44,459 nt of DNA, from positions 1-44,459 of the forward strand of contig CAIYDY010000017.1 of assembly GCA_903925015.1 (NCBI GenBank), given 5' to 3'. How positions within the stretch are numbered: the first letter of the stretch is position 1; every line of letters begins with the position of its first letter. This document shows, in pieces, positions 23,604 through 32,315 of the stretch. The notes below the pieces were generated by a model. That model searched no databases. It was given only the letters and a program-made list of their open reading frames with translations, and was not told the DNA's origin. This DNA is from an uncultured Acidobacteriia bacterium. Lineage in GTDB: Bacteria > Acidobacteriota > Terriglobia > Bryobacterales > Bryobacteraceae. The translations under genes were made by a program, and so were the position numbers.

Positions 23604-24219
23604 GAGCGAAACAGGGCAAGGACGACGGCCGCACTTGGACCACTCCGGTCGAAATCGCCTGGATCGCCCTTGGCACGGCTGGCAACGGACACGGCGCGTC
23701 CGTAAACACAACGGTGTACAGCGACGACGAGGGCAAGACTTCGCACTGCGGCGAAATCGCCATCTCCGATGCCCCGGAATTCCCCAGCGCCAACGAAACC
23801 ATGCTGATCGAAAACGCGCCGACGGCAGCGTAACCATGAACGCCAGCGCACCGTCGCCGCGCAACCGCCGAGCCATTTCCCTCAGTCCCGACGGTGCCAG
23901 CAACTGGTCCCCCACAAAGTTCGATGAAACCTTGGTCGACCCCATCTGCGCCGCCGGACTGGTCCGAATTCCACGAAAGAGGGGTCCGGCGCTCTGGGTC
24001 TTCTCAAACCCCGACGGCAAACAGCAACGCAACCTGACCCAGCGCTTCAGCCGCGACGAAGGCCGCACGTGGACCAAGGGACCGGTGCTGGAACCCGGTC
24101 CCTCGGCCATTCCGACCTCGCTCCACTGAACGACAAAACCCTGCTTTGTCTCTATGAGACCCGGAATGCAGCCAGTGCCGCCGTCATCCGTCTCGTACAC
24201 CTGCCGATTGAAACTTGAC
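23604..24219 (+). pseudogene. Decayed second copy of the exo-sialidase
   Basis: This stretch matches 16069-16941 of the intact sialidase. It starts in the ERKQGK region, lacks the RIP motif and N-terminal third, and ends at the equivalent stop (TGA 24217-24219). Two internal deletions are visible: one equivalent to 16087-16194, with GCAAG at both ends, and one of about 102 bases between the EIT and WIALGTAG segments. Small indels near 23608, 23818 and 24106 break the frame. Remaining differences from the intact gene fall mostly at third codon positions, implying the copy was under selection before it died. No functional protein is expected. Confidence 0.88.
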
Positions 24220-24241
24220 ACCACACAATCCGCGTTAGAAT
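24215..24241 (+). promoter_or_regulatory. Promoter of the secreted hydrolase, leaderless type
   Basis: TTGACA (24215-24220), a 15-base spacer and TAGAAT (24236-24241) precede the ATG at 24248 by six bases. Transcription would start at or next to the ATG, and there is no Shine-Dalgarno sequence, so a leaderless message is expected. The same TAGAAT-to-ATG spacing occurs at the stub at 20025-20037. The -35 overlaps the stop codon of the sialidase relic. Confidence 0.5.
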
Positions 24242-24247
24242 TGCGCC

Positions 24248-26032
24248 ATGCGCGCTTTCGTCGTACTTCCGCTCATCGCAGGATTTGCCATCGCCCAAAC
24301 TCCCGAGCCACTCCTAAATTGGATGGATTCCATCGCCGAGCGCCAACTGTCCAGTCGCGAAGCCGAAATCTCCGCCATACGAAATGTGAGTGATGCACGT
24401 GAGCGCCAACGCCGCGTCCGCTCCAAAATCCTGGACCTCATCGGCGGCTTGCCCGACTACACCGGTCCCCTCAACGGCCGCGTCACCGGCACCATCCCCA
24501 TGCAGGGTTACAAGATCGACAAGGTAATTTTCGAAAGCCTCCCTGGCTATCTGGTCACCGGCAACCTCTACATCCCCAACACGGCTGGGAGGCATCCCGG
24601 TGTCCTTTTCGCGCTCGGCCACTGGGATGAAGGCAAGCCGGCCGCACAGCTCATCGCCGCCAATCTCGCCCTGAAGGGTTTTGTGGTGCTGGCCTACGAT
24701 CCTGTTGGCCAAGGCGAACGCCAGCAAGCCTGGTCGCCAGTCCAAAACGGATCGCTGATCGGAGGTTCCACCGAGCAGCACACCACGCTCGGCGCTCAAT
24801 CCCTGTGGATCGGCCAAAGTTTCGCCCGATACCGGATTTGGGATGCCAAACGGGCGCTCGACTACCTCGCCAGCCGCTCCGAAGTGGACCCCGAAAAGCT
24901 CGGAGCCTCCGGTTGTTCCGGCGGCGGCACTGTGGCGACGTACATCTCCGCCCTCGACCCCCGAGTCAAGGTCGCGGCACCCTCCTGCTACGTCAATTCC
25001 TTCCACGAGGTATTCCCCGGACCCACCGGTGACGCCGAACAAAGCGTCCCCAATTTCATCGCCTCAGGTTTCGACATCGCCGACTACATCGAACTCTTCG
25101 CCCCCAAACCGTGGTTGGTAGGCTCCACAGAGGGCGATTTCTTCCCGATCGCCGGTGCCCGCCGCGCGGTCGACGAAGCCAAGCGCTACTACAGTTTTTT
25201 CGACGCCCAGGATCGCGTCAAATGGGTGGTTGGACCCGGTGGCCACGGCACTCCCAAGGAAGTCCGCGAGGGAATCTACGGCTGGATGATCCGCTGGCTG
25301 AAAGACGGCAATGGTACGCCAGCTGAAGAAACCGTCGAGCTCCTGCCCGACTGGCGGCTCTGGGCGTCACAATCGGGCCAGGTCGGCGGCCGCCAGCTCT
25401 TCGAATACCTGCGGGACGAGCGCCAACGCATGCGCAAGCCGCTGGACCGCACCGCATTGGCGACCGAATTGAAGCGAATCGCGACCGGCCCCGAATCGCC
25501 TGCCCTGCCGTTCACCGCCGCCAGTGAGTTCAAGTTCACCGGAATCGCCGACCAGATCCTCATTCGATCCGGCAACAAGATCGTCTCAGCGCGCCCCGCC
25601 GTGCCAAAACCGCTCACCGGGAACTGGATTACGGTCCTACGCGCCCTCATGGTTGGGGAAAACATGGCCGGTCTGCGGATCCGCGCCATCCGTTCCCAAA
25701 TTGACCAGCTTGGTCCCGGCGAAATCGAAATCGCCGCCCGTGGAATGCCCGCTGTCTGGGCGGCAGCGGCGGCGGCAATCGATCCGCGCATCACCCGCCT
25801 CAGTCTGGACCGAATGCCCGTCAGCGTTGCGTCCGCATTCGAAACGCCGCTGCTGCGGAATCCGCTGGATGCCCTGCTGATCCCCGGTTTCGCACTCCAC
25901 TGGGATTTCAACGACCTCCTGGACAACCGCGCTACCCGATCCGATCCGGTGGACTGGACCGGCACTGTTCTACCTGCCATCGCCGGGGCTAAATACCACG
26001 TGTTCGGCGACCCGGACCGGATTCTTTTTTAA
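24248..26032 (+). CDS. Secreted alpha/beta hydrolase, acetyl-esterase-like
   Basis: A 594-residue exported enzyme. The signal peptide is MRAFVVLPLIAGFAIAQ. The hydrolase domain has LFALGHWDEGKPA as the oxyanion region, GCSGGGTVATY with nucleophile Ser224, a likely acid residue near STEGDFFPI, and VVGPGGHGTPKE with His333. This order resembles the Abhydrolase_7/AXE1-like family of acetyl-xylan and related esterases. A further domain of about 190 residues (about 400-594) is a degenerate second alpha/beta region without obvious catalytic residues. It lies just downstream of a dead sialidase copy, so an ancestral role in de-esterifying sialic acid or glycans (sialate O-acetylesterase-like) is conceivable but not shown. 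The start is fixed by the signal peptide and the leaderless promoter. Confidence 0.8.
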   Translation: MRAFVVLPLIAGFAIAQTPEPLLNWMDSIAERQLSSREAEISAIRNVSDARERQRRVRSKILDLIGGLPDYTGPLNGRVTGTIPMQGYKIDKVIFESLPGYLVTGNLYIPNTAGRHPGVLFALGHWDEGKPAAQLIAANLALKGFVVLAYDPVGQGERQQAWSPVQNGSLIGGSTEQHTTLGAQSLWIGQSFARYRIWDAKRALDYLASRSEVDPEKLGASGCSGGGTVATYISALDPRVKVAAPSCYVNSFHEVFPGPTGDAEQSVPNFIASGFDIADYIELFAPKPWLVGSTEGDFFPIAGARRAVDEAKRYYSFFDAQDRVKWVVGPGGHGTPKEVREGIYGWMIRWLKDGNGTPAEETVELLPDWRLWASQSGQVGGRQLFEYLRDERQRMRKPLDRTALATELKRIATGPESPALPFTAASEFKFTGIADQILIRSGNKIVSARPAVPKPLTGNWITVLRALMVGENMAGLRIRAIRSQIDQLGPGEIEIAARGMPAVWAAAAAAIDPRITRLSLDRMPVSVASAFETPLLRNPLDALLIPGFALHWDFNDLLDNRATRSDPVDWTGTVLPAIAGAKYHVFGDPDRILF

Positions 26033-26126
26033 TCCCCCAAAGGAGGTATCCCGTCCACATCGGACCACTTGGCCGTCCATTACCACCACCATTGCGGATA
26101 CCGACCGTTTCCGCTGTACTAAGAGC

Positions 26127-26819
26127 ATGCTTTTGAATTCGGAGACAGCCCCCGTAGTGCTATTCATGGGTGCGCCGGGCAGCGGAAAAGGCACACAAAG
26201 CGGTTGGCTGGCGGCAAGTTTGGGTATTCCAGTGGTGGCGACCGGGGAACTCCTCCGGGCGGAAGCTAGCCGGAACACTTCGGAGGGCTTCCGGATCCGG
26301 CAATTGCAGGCCGAGGGGGCCTTGGTCGACGACAAAACCGTCTGTGGCGTTGTGGAATCGCGTCTTCGACGCAACACACCCCGTCGCGGCGTCATCCTCG
26401 ACGGCTTTCCACGGACGGTCCGTCAGGCCGAATTCCTGGACCAACTGCTCGACGATCTCGGCCTACCCCGTCCGCTTCTTCTTCACTTGGATGTTTCCAC
26501 AACCGGAATCCTCCGGCGTCTTGCCGGTCGACGCCAGTGCGCCGTATGCGGCTCCGTCTACAACCTGCGCTCCAAGCCGTCCCTCAAAGGTTCGCGCTGC
26601 CAGAAGGACGGTGGCGCGCTCGTTCAGCGCGATGACGACACCGAGGGCGTGATTCTCCACCGCATGGCGGAGTTCGAAAGCTCCACCGCCCCCATTCTGG
26701 CCTATTATGGACCGTCGGCAGTGCTGCGGATCGACGCCGACCGGGATGCGGCAGTTGTCGCGGCGGATATTCTTCACGCCGTTGCGCCCGGCACCGCGTA
26801 CCATTTGGCTGTGGCGTAA
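26127..26819 (+). CDS. adk: Adenylate kinase with zinc-type LID
   Basis: A 230-residue cytosolic enzyme (ATP + AMP to 2 ADP). GAPGSGKGTQ is the P-loop, DGFPRT the AMP-binding signature and RDDDTEGVILHR the late arginine/aspartate region. The long LID domain carries Cys138-x2-Cys141 and Cys158-x2-Asp161, the zinc-binding pattern found in Gram-positive and some other bacterial forms; Asp replaces the fourth cysteine, as occurs in several relatives. The gene stands alone rather than in the ribosomal-protein cluster, so a second adk may exist elsewhere. A TACTAA sequence four bases before the ATG could be a -10, which would make the message leaderless, but this is weak. Confidence 0.93.
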   Translation: MLLNSETAPVVLFMGAPGSGKGTQSGWLAASLGIPVVATGELLRAEASRNTSEGFRIRQLQAEGALVDDKTVCGVVESRLRRNTPRRGVILDGFPRTVRQAEFLDQLLDDLGLPRPLLLHLDVSTTGILRRLAGRRQCAVCGSVYNLRSKPSLKGSRCQKDGGALVQRDDDTEGVILHRMAEFESSTAPILAYYGPSAVLRIDADRDAAVVAADILHAVAPGTAYHLAVA

Positions 26820-26820
26820 A

Positions 26821-26836
26821 ATCCCCCACGGGGGAT
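26821..26836 (+). other. G/C-run hairpin after adk
   Basis: ATCCCCCACGGGGGAT is a near-perfect inverted repeat two bases beyond the adk stop. No T tract follows. The downstream edge overlaps GATAAT (26834-26839), a possible -10 for the next gene, so the element may act at the promoter as well as slowing readthrough. Confidence 0.4.
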
Positions 26837-26845
26837 AATAGGTAT

Positions 26846-28414
26846 TTGCCAGCAAGTCGTCCCCTAGCAGAACCCGTTGCCGATTTCGAAGCCTTCATGG
26901 TCAAGCTTCGTGATACCACGGAGTTTCTCGAATCCATCGCCAACGGCCAGACCCGCTTGGACGATGTCGACCCCGAATTCCGCAAGACCTTCCACCGTGC
27001 CATCGCCCGGGTCCACAATCCCGACATCGGCGAGTTGCGTCGTCTCGCCAAGGCCGCCGAGCGTGAACGGAGTCTGGCCCGCGCCCGCCGCTTGGACGAC
27101 AGCCTCCACGAGACCGGAATCCGGGCTCTCCGGCGGAAGCCTGTTTTCTCGACTCCGAACATCTTCGTTCCCCGCACGATAGACCCCCGGCGTTTGGAGC
27201 CGCCGGTCCATGTCCCGGATGATCAGGACCCGCAGGAGCCCGAGCCGCACCACTGCTACATCTGCAAAAAGCACTACTCCGAGGTGCACCACTTCTACGA
27301 CCAGATTTGCCCCCCTTGCGCCGAATTCAACTACGCCAAGCGGTTCGAACTGGCAGATTTGACCGGCCGCGTCGCCCTTCTCACCGGCGGACGCGTGAAA
27401 ATTGGCTACCAAGCGGGCATCAAGCTCCTGCGGGCCGGGGCAACGCTGATCGTCACCACCCGTTTCCCCCGCGATTCCGCCCAACGCTACTCCCGCGAGC
27501 CCGATTTCGCCGAATGGGGACACCGCCTCCAGATCTACGGCTTGGACCTGCGCCACACGCCCAGCGTGGAGGCATTTTGCAAGCGCATGCTGGAAACTCT
27601 GCCGCGCTTGGATTTCATCGTCAACAACGCCTGCCAAACTGTCCGCCGTCCACCGGAGTTCTACAAGCACATGATGGAGGGCGAGGTTGCGGCACTGCGG
27701 GAGCTTCCGCCCGCCGCTGCGCAACTCCTTGGTTCATATGAGGATCTCCGGCAATCTCCTCAAGCGCTCCAAACATTGGAATCAGCCGTACCGACGCAGG
27801 GCATCACGCACGCAGCCGAGTTGTCGCAAATTGCGCTGTTGGCTGAGGACGTGGACACCTACGGCGCAAAACACCTGTTTCCCGAGGGTCGCTTGGACCA
27901 GGACCTCCAACAGATTGACCTCCGGGGCCGCAATTCCTGGAGGCTGCTGATGGACGAGGTTTCGTCCGTCGAACTGCTGGAAGTGCAACTGATCAACGCC
28001 GTCGCGCCATTCGTCATCAACGCACGCCTAAAACCCTTGATGGCAAAAACGCCGGGCCTCGACATGCACATCGTCAACGTCTCGGCGGTCGAGGGCCAGT
28101 TCTACCGCTTGGCCAAGACCACCCGGCACCCACACACCAACATGGCGAAAGCCGCGCTCAACATGATGACGCGGACTGCCGCAGCCGACTATTACGCCTC
28201 CGGCATCCACATGAACGCCGTGGATACGGGCTGGGTCACCGACGAGGACCCTGCGGAAATCGCCGCCCGCAAGGTGGCAGAGCACTTCTTCCATCCGCCG
28301 CTCGACATTGTGGACGGCGCTGCCCGCATCCTGGACCCGATCATCAATGGAATCAACACCGGCAACCACATCTGGGGCCAGTTCCTGAAGGACTACAAAT
28401 CAACCGAGTGGTAG
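26846..28414 (+). CDS. Zinc-ribbon/SDR fusion oxidoreductase, atypical
   Basis: A 522-residue protein. An N-terminal helical region (1-120) is followed by Cys137-x2-Cys140 and Cys155-x2-Cys158 (CYICKKHY, then CPPC), a likely zinc ribbon. A Rossmann short-chain dehydrogenase domain then begins LTGRVALLTGGRVKIGYQAG; the usual TGxxxGxG loop reads TGGRVKIG. NNACQT replaces NNAG, and Ser in NVSAVEG is present. The Tyr of YxxxK is Thr431 (T-N-M-A-K435), so classical SDR chemistry is doubtful. The TTG at 26846 is the longest plausible start, six bases after GATAAT; the first ATG is at 26897. The role is unknown; it faces a classical SDR gene on the opposite strand. Confidence 0.75.
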   Translation: MPASRPLAEPVADFEAFMVKLRDTTEFLESIANGQTRLDDVDPEFRKTFHRAIARVHNPDIGELRRLAKAAERERSLARARRLDDSLHETGIRALRRKPVFSTPNIFVPRTIDPRRLEPPVHVPDDQDPQEPEPHHCYICKKHYSEVHHFYDQICPPCAEFNYAKRFELADLTGRVALLTGGRVKIGYQAGIKLLRAGATLIVTTRFPRDSAQRYSREPDFAEWGHRLQIYGLDLRHTPSVEAFCKRMLETLPRLDFIVNNACQTVRRPPEFYKHMMEGEVAALRELPPAAAQLLGSYEDLRQSPQALQTLESAVPTQGITHAAELSQIALLAEDVDTYGAKHLFPEGRLDQDLQQIDLRGRNSWRLLMDEVSSVELLEVQLINAVAPFVINARLKPLMAKTPGLDMHIVNVSAVEGQFYRLAKTTRHPHTNMAKAALNMMTRTAAADYYASGIHMNAVDTGWVTDEDPAEIAARKVAEHFFHPPLDIVDGAARILDPIINGINTGNHIWGQFLKDYKSTEW

Positions 28415-28440
28415 TCCTTCGGAAACCAACTTCTCTCGAG

Positions 28441-29199
28441 TTATCCCCGGCCAACCAACGGCATCGTGTTCGCCATCACTGTCACAAACAGCACGTTGGT
28501 GTCGAGCGGCAACCCCGCCATGTAGAGAACGGTGTCGGAAACCGCCTTCACATCCATCCGCGGTTCCGGGGCCATTGTTCCGTTCGCCTGCAGCACGCCG
28601 CCCGTCATCCGGCTCGTCATTTCCGTCGCCGCATTCCCGATGTCGATCTGACCGCAGCAGATATCGAAGCTCCGGCAATCCAGCGAAATCGACTTCGTCA
28701 ATCCCGTGATCGCATGCTTCGTCGCCGTGTACGGGGCCGAATGCGGTCTCGGCGTGTGCGCTGAAATAGACCCGTTGTTGATGATGCGGCCGCCTCTCGG
28801 CGACTGCGCCTTCATCATCCGGATGGCCTCTTGCGCGCACAGGAATGAACCCGTCAGGTTCACAGCCACCACCGCGCTCCATTGCTCGTAGCTCAAGTCC
28901 TCCATCGGAATGGCCGGAGCACCCATCCCGGCGTTGTTGAACAACAGGTCCAGCCGCCCGAACGTCTCCCCCACCTTCGCAAATAGCGCCTTCACCGAGT
29001 CCGGTTTGCCCACGTCCGTCGGAACAGCCAGCATCTTGCGGCCCTCCGGACTGCCCATCGCAACCGTCCGATCCAATTCCTCGGAGCGGCGGCCAGCCAC
29101 CACCACCGAGTATCCAGCAGATTGCAGTGCCAAGCTGACGGCCCGCCCGATTCCACTGCCCGCACCGGTAACCAGCGCAATTTTAGGTGAATTTGACAT
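28441..29199 (-). CDS. Short-chain dehydrogenase/reductase (classical SDR)
   Basis: A 252-residue NAD(P)-dependent oxidoreductase. TGAGSGIG is the cofactor loop, NNAG the structural motif, and Ser in NNGSISA with Tyr and Lys in YTATK complete the catalytic set. Arg in AGRRSEEL suggests NADP preference but does not prove it. The C-terminal region contains an unusual [16 protein letters not shown] in place of the common PG..T segment, as in several uncharacterised SDRs. It converges with the zinc-ribbon/SDR gene (26 bases apart) and lies 28 bases downstream of the RlpA gene on the same strand. The substrate cannot be inferred. Confidence 0.88.
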   Translation of the reverse strand: MSNSPKIALVTGAGSGIGRAVSLALQSAGYSVVVAGRRSEELDRTVAMGSPEGRKMLAVPTDVGKPDSVKALFAKVGETFGRLDLLFNNAGMGAPAIPMEDLSYEQWSAVVAVNLTGSFLCAQEAIRMMKAQSPRGGRIINNGSISAHTPRPHSAPYTATKHAITGLTKSISLDCRSFDICCGQIDIGNAATEMTSRMTGGVLQANGTMAPEPRMDVKAVSDTVLYMAGLPLDTNVLFVTVMANTMPLVGRG

Positions 29200-29227
29200 G
29201 AAGCCCCATTATCTCCAGTCCGTCCAT

Positions 29228-29974
29228 TCAAGGGTCAAGGCGCACGACAAATGCGGCAATCCCCCGCTCCCTCCGAATCCTTTGCGCCAACTCGTTTGCT
29301 GCCTGCTGCGACGGTGCACGACCCGCGACCACTCTCCACAACGTCGGATCACCCTGGCGCTCCACTTCCTTCGCGAAGCCATAGGCGGTCGTCATTTCCC
29401 GAACCATCTTTTCCGCGTTGGCCCGAACAGCGAACGCCCCCACCTGCACCGCAAACAGTGCTGGAGTCGCCTCGGTTGGCGAAGAGATGATTGTCAGCTC
29501 CACCTCGGCTACCCCTGGCCCGATCAAGTCGATCTTCTGCGCAGCCAAGTGCGACAAATCGATGATCCGGTTGTTCACAAACGGACCTCGGTCGATAATC
29601 CGCACATCGATGGTCTTGTCGTTGCCAAGATTCCTTACCCGCACCCAAGTCTGGAACGGTAGCGTCTTATGCGCCGCCACCAAGGTTTCCATGTCGTAGA
29701 TTTCCCCATTCGCCGCATGCCGACCGTGGTACGGATGCCCGTACCAACTGGCAACGCCCCGCTCCGTCTGTCCCAAAGGTGCCGCAACGGGCGGCTTGAC
29801 CGGAACCCGTGAATTTCCAGTTTCCCGAGGTTCCGGCACCGGACGCGAGCTTGGCGCGGGCGGTGCCGAGGCAGCCACAGGCACCACACGGACCTTCTTT
29901 TTGCCGCATCCCGACACCACCAGCGCCACAAAAATCACCACCGTCGCCAAAACGCGCATACTCTGTGATAACAT
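29228..29974 (-). CDS. rlpA: Septal ring lytic transglycosylase RlpA family lipoprotein
   Basis: A 248-residue lipoprotein. A hydrophobic leader ends in the lipobox VVSGC (Cys23). A Pro-rich linker leads to the double-psi beta-barrel domain (GVASWYGHPYHGRHAANGE through DVRIIDRGPFVNNRIIDLS, with the conserved Asp of DRGPF). A C-terminal SPOR domain (ALFAVQVGAFAVRANAEKM) binds denuded peptidoglycan at division sites. It probably cleaves or remodels septal glycan strands. Start choice: ATG 29974 has AAAGG five bases upstream; alternatives are 29959 and 30004, the latter overlapping the divergent permease start. Promoters for the two divergent genes must lie within each other's coding sequences. 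Confidence 0.9.
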   Translation of the reverse strand: MLSQSMRVLATVVIFVALVVSGCGKKKVRVVPVAASAPPAPSSRPVPEPRETGNSRVPVKPPVAAPLGQTERGVASWYGHPYHGRHAANGEIYDMETLVAAHKTLPFQTWVRVRNLGNDKTIDVRIIDRGPFVNNRIIDLSHLAAQKIDLIGPGVAEVELTIISSPTEATPALFAVQVGAFAVRANAEKMVREMTTAYGFAKEVERQGDPTLWRVVAGRAPSQQAANELAQRIRRERGIAAFVVRLDP

Positions 29975-30002
29975 CCTAACCTTTCCACCCTCTTTCATTT
30001 CC

Positions 30003-31643
30003 ATGCAATCCTACTTGACCCAACCGTGGCATCAAATCTATGACCCGCTCGGCAACGTGTGGCTCTCAACCCTCAGCGCGGCTCTGCCCATCTTCCTTCT
30101 TTTCTATCTTCTAGCGATCCGCCGCACCCCCGCACATTGGGCCGCCGTTGGGGCTTCTACCCTTTGTATGGCGCTCGCTGCGTTCGAATTTCACATGCCG
30201 GTCGAGAAAATTGCCGGAGCTGCTGCTAGTGGCATCGTCTACGCAATCGTCCGCGTCGGCTGGGTCCTGCTCGCCGCGGTCTTCGTCTACGAACTGACGG
30301 TGGAGTCCGGCAAATTCGAGGTGATCAAGGAATCCATCGGCGGGGTTACCAACGACCGGCGCCTGCAAACCCTTCTCATCGCCTTCGCCTTCGGTTCCGT
30401 CCTCGAAGGAGCGGGCGGCGGCGGGGCTCCCGTAGCCATCTGCGGCGCGATGATGGTCGGCCTCGGTTTCGACCCCTTCGCGGCAGCAATCCTCTGCCTG
30501 ATTGCCAACACGTCCCCCGTCGCGTTTGGAGCCGTCGGCAACCCCGTGCGCGCGTTGGTCGCCGTAACTGGTCTCGACGCCATGAAGATCAGCGGTATGA
30601 TGGGCCGAATTCTCCCCTTCACCGCCTTGCTCCTCCCCTTCTGGATGACCCGCATGGTCACGAGCTGGCGCAACACCTTCGCGGTCTGGCCCGGACTCCT
30701 AACCGCAGGGGCGATCTTCGCCGGTTTCCAGTTCTATTGGTCCAACTACCAGGATTTCGGCTTGGTCGACATTATCGCTGGCATGGCAACCTTGGTCGGC
30801 CTGACCATCTTCCTGAAAATCTGGAAACCCAAGGAAATTTGGCGCTTTGACAATGAGCCGGCCGCCACCGTCCAACTCCGCTCCTATTCGTTCCCCGAAA
30901 TTGCACACGCGTGGACCGGTTTCATCCTCCTGTCCCTCTTCGTCGTCCTGAGCGGGGTCCCGGCCGTCGTCATCTTCCTGAACAAGCTCATCCCGGTGGT
31001 GACCGTGCCCGGCCTGCACAATCTGGTGTTCCGCATGCCCCCCGTCTTCCCGACCCCCCACGCCGAAGGTGCCGTTTTCGATTTCACCATCCTCGCCAAC
31101 GCCGGAACCGGCGCTTTCATCGCGGGCCTGATCGCCGGACCAATCCTCGGACTCAGCTTCGGCAAGACAATCTCGGTCTTCTTCCGAACCTGCTACCGGA
31201 TGCGCCTCAGCATGCTGGCAATCTCCGCCATGCTCGTCCTCGGCTATGTCACCCGCTATAGCGGCATGGACGCGGTTCTCGGGCTCGCCATGACCCACAC
31301 CGGCGTGCTTTTCCCGTTCTTCGGCACCATGATCGGCTGGATCGGCGTCTCCCTCACCGGAACCGACGCCGGTTCCAACGCCCTTTTCGGGAGCCTCCAA
31401 GTCATCACCGCGACCAAACTGGGCCTCCCGCCCGTCCTGATGGCCGCTGCCAATTCCGCAGGCGGAGTCATGGGTAAGATGATCGCCGCGCAATCCCTCG
31501 TTGTCGCGGTCGCAGCCGTCGGACAGCCGGGCCGTGAGGGCGACCTTTTCCGCAAGGTTCTCCCGCACTCGCTCGTCCTAACCGCCATCATCGGACTCAT
31601 CGTCATGGCCTTCGCTACCGTCGGGCAGGCATGGGTGCCGTAG
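30003..31643 (+). CDS. lctP: L-lactate permease (LctP family)
   Basis: A 546-residue inner-membrane protein with about 13 hydrophobic helices. It has family-typical LEGAGGGGAPVAICGAMMVG, NTSPVAFGAVGNPV and SLTGTDAGSNALFGSLQ segments near the conserved pore regions. It would import lactate (or glycolate) with protons, supplying LutABC. The gene is 18 kb from lutABC and not in the same transcript here. The ATG at 30003 overlaps, on the opposite strand, the longest possible RlpA start. An extended -10 (TG-T-GATAAC, 29964-29972) lies upstream; no ribosome-binding site is clear. Confidence 0.93.
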   Translation: MQSYLTQPWHQIYDPLGNVWLSTLSAALPIFLLFYLLAIRRTPAHWAAVGASTLCMALAAFEFHMPVEKIAGAAASGIVYAIVRVGWVLLAAVFVYELTVESGKFEVIKESIGGVTNDRRLQTLLIAFAFGSVLEGAGGGGAPVAICGAMMVGLGFDPFAAAILCLIANTSPVAFGAVGNPVRALVAVTGLDAMKISGMMGRILPFTALLLPFWMTRMVTSWRNTFAVWPGLLTAGAIFAGFQFYWSNYQDFGLVDIIAGMATLVGLTIFLKIWKPKEIWRFDNEPAATVQLRSYSFPEIAHAWTGFILLSLFVVLSGVPAVVIFLNKLIPVVTVPGLHNLVFRMPPVFPTPHAEGAVFDFTILANAGTGAFIAGLIAGPILGLSFGKTISVFFRTCYRMRLSMLAISAMLVLGYVTRYSGMDAVLGLAMTHTGVLFPFFGTMIGWIGVSLTGTDAGSNALFGSLQVITATKLGLPPVLMAAANSAGGVMGKMIAAQSLVVAVAAVGQPGREGDLFRKVLPHSLVLTAIIGLIVMAFATVGQAWVP

Positions 31644-31726
31644 ACCAGCGCGAATTCACGCATTCCAAAGACATCCGACACGCGTTTGCAACCGAAATCC
31701 GGCTATCCTTGGGTTTCGGTTGCCGA

Positions 31727-32314
31727 ATGCGGAACCCCGAAAATACCCTCACACTCCCCACCCAGGCTCCTGCGGCAAAGATCACGATCGCTGCAGCGCT
31801 CCTCAGCCTGGTTCTCCGCCCCTACGAACTGATCATCAAGCGGTTCAATTGGAAGTCCGCCGTGTGTAGTTCCCTCATCCGAGGTATCATCTTCTTCTTC
31901 GCGAACATCAAATCCGGTTGGCAGGCGGCCTCCGGTGCCATGCTTGCCGAGTGGACCTACCGCGCCTTCACCTCCGGCTTCTACGGAGCGATGACCCAGA
32001 CCATCGGCGAGGCCGAACCCGAATGGCAGGCAACCCTCGCCGCCATGGTCGTCCTACCGCTCACATCGCACATTCTCGAATTCGTCGTACACTACTTCCG
32101 CCACACGCCCCACCTGAAGCTCAGCATCATCTCATCGATGATCTTCACAGTCTTTTCCACGCTTTTCAACGTCTACGCCATGCGCCGGGGCAAACTCGTC
32201 GTTGGCAGCAACGCGGCATCCCTGGGTGCCGACTTGAAAGCCATGCCCCGCATGATCTATGAGTTCCTGGCCGTCGTCCCGCTCTGGATTCGCCGGTCGC
32301 TAAAGAGCGCTTGA
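31727..32314 (+). CDS. Hypothetical polytopic membrane protein
   Basis: A 195-residue protein that I do not recognise. Four hydrophobic stretches are visible: ITIAAALLSLVLRPYEL, SLIRGIIFFFANI, LAAMVVLPLTSHILEFVV and LSIISSMIFTVFSTLFNVYA. They are separated by charged loops (NWKSA, GEAEPEW, HYFRHTPHLK), and an amphipathic C-terminal tail follows. ATG 31727 is chosen over an upstream in-frame GTG at 31631 because the longer N-terminus overlaps the permease gene. It ends one base before the TTG start of a glycosyltransferase, so the two are likely co-translated and the protein may act with it at the membrane. Confidence 0.65.
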   Translation: MRNPENTLTLPTQAPAAKITIAAALLSLVLRPYELIIKRFNWKSAVCSSLIRGIIFFFANIKSGWQAASGAMLAEWTYRAFTSGFYGAMTQTIGEAEPEWQATLAAMVVLPLTSHILEFVVHYFRHTPHLKLSIISSMIFTVFSTLFNVYAMRRGKLVVGSNAASLGADLKAMPRMIYEFLAVVPLWIRRSLKSA

Positions 32315-32315
32315 T

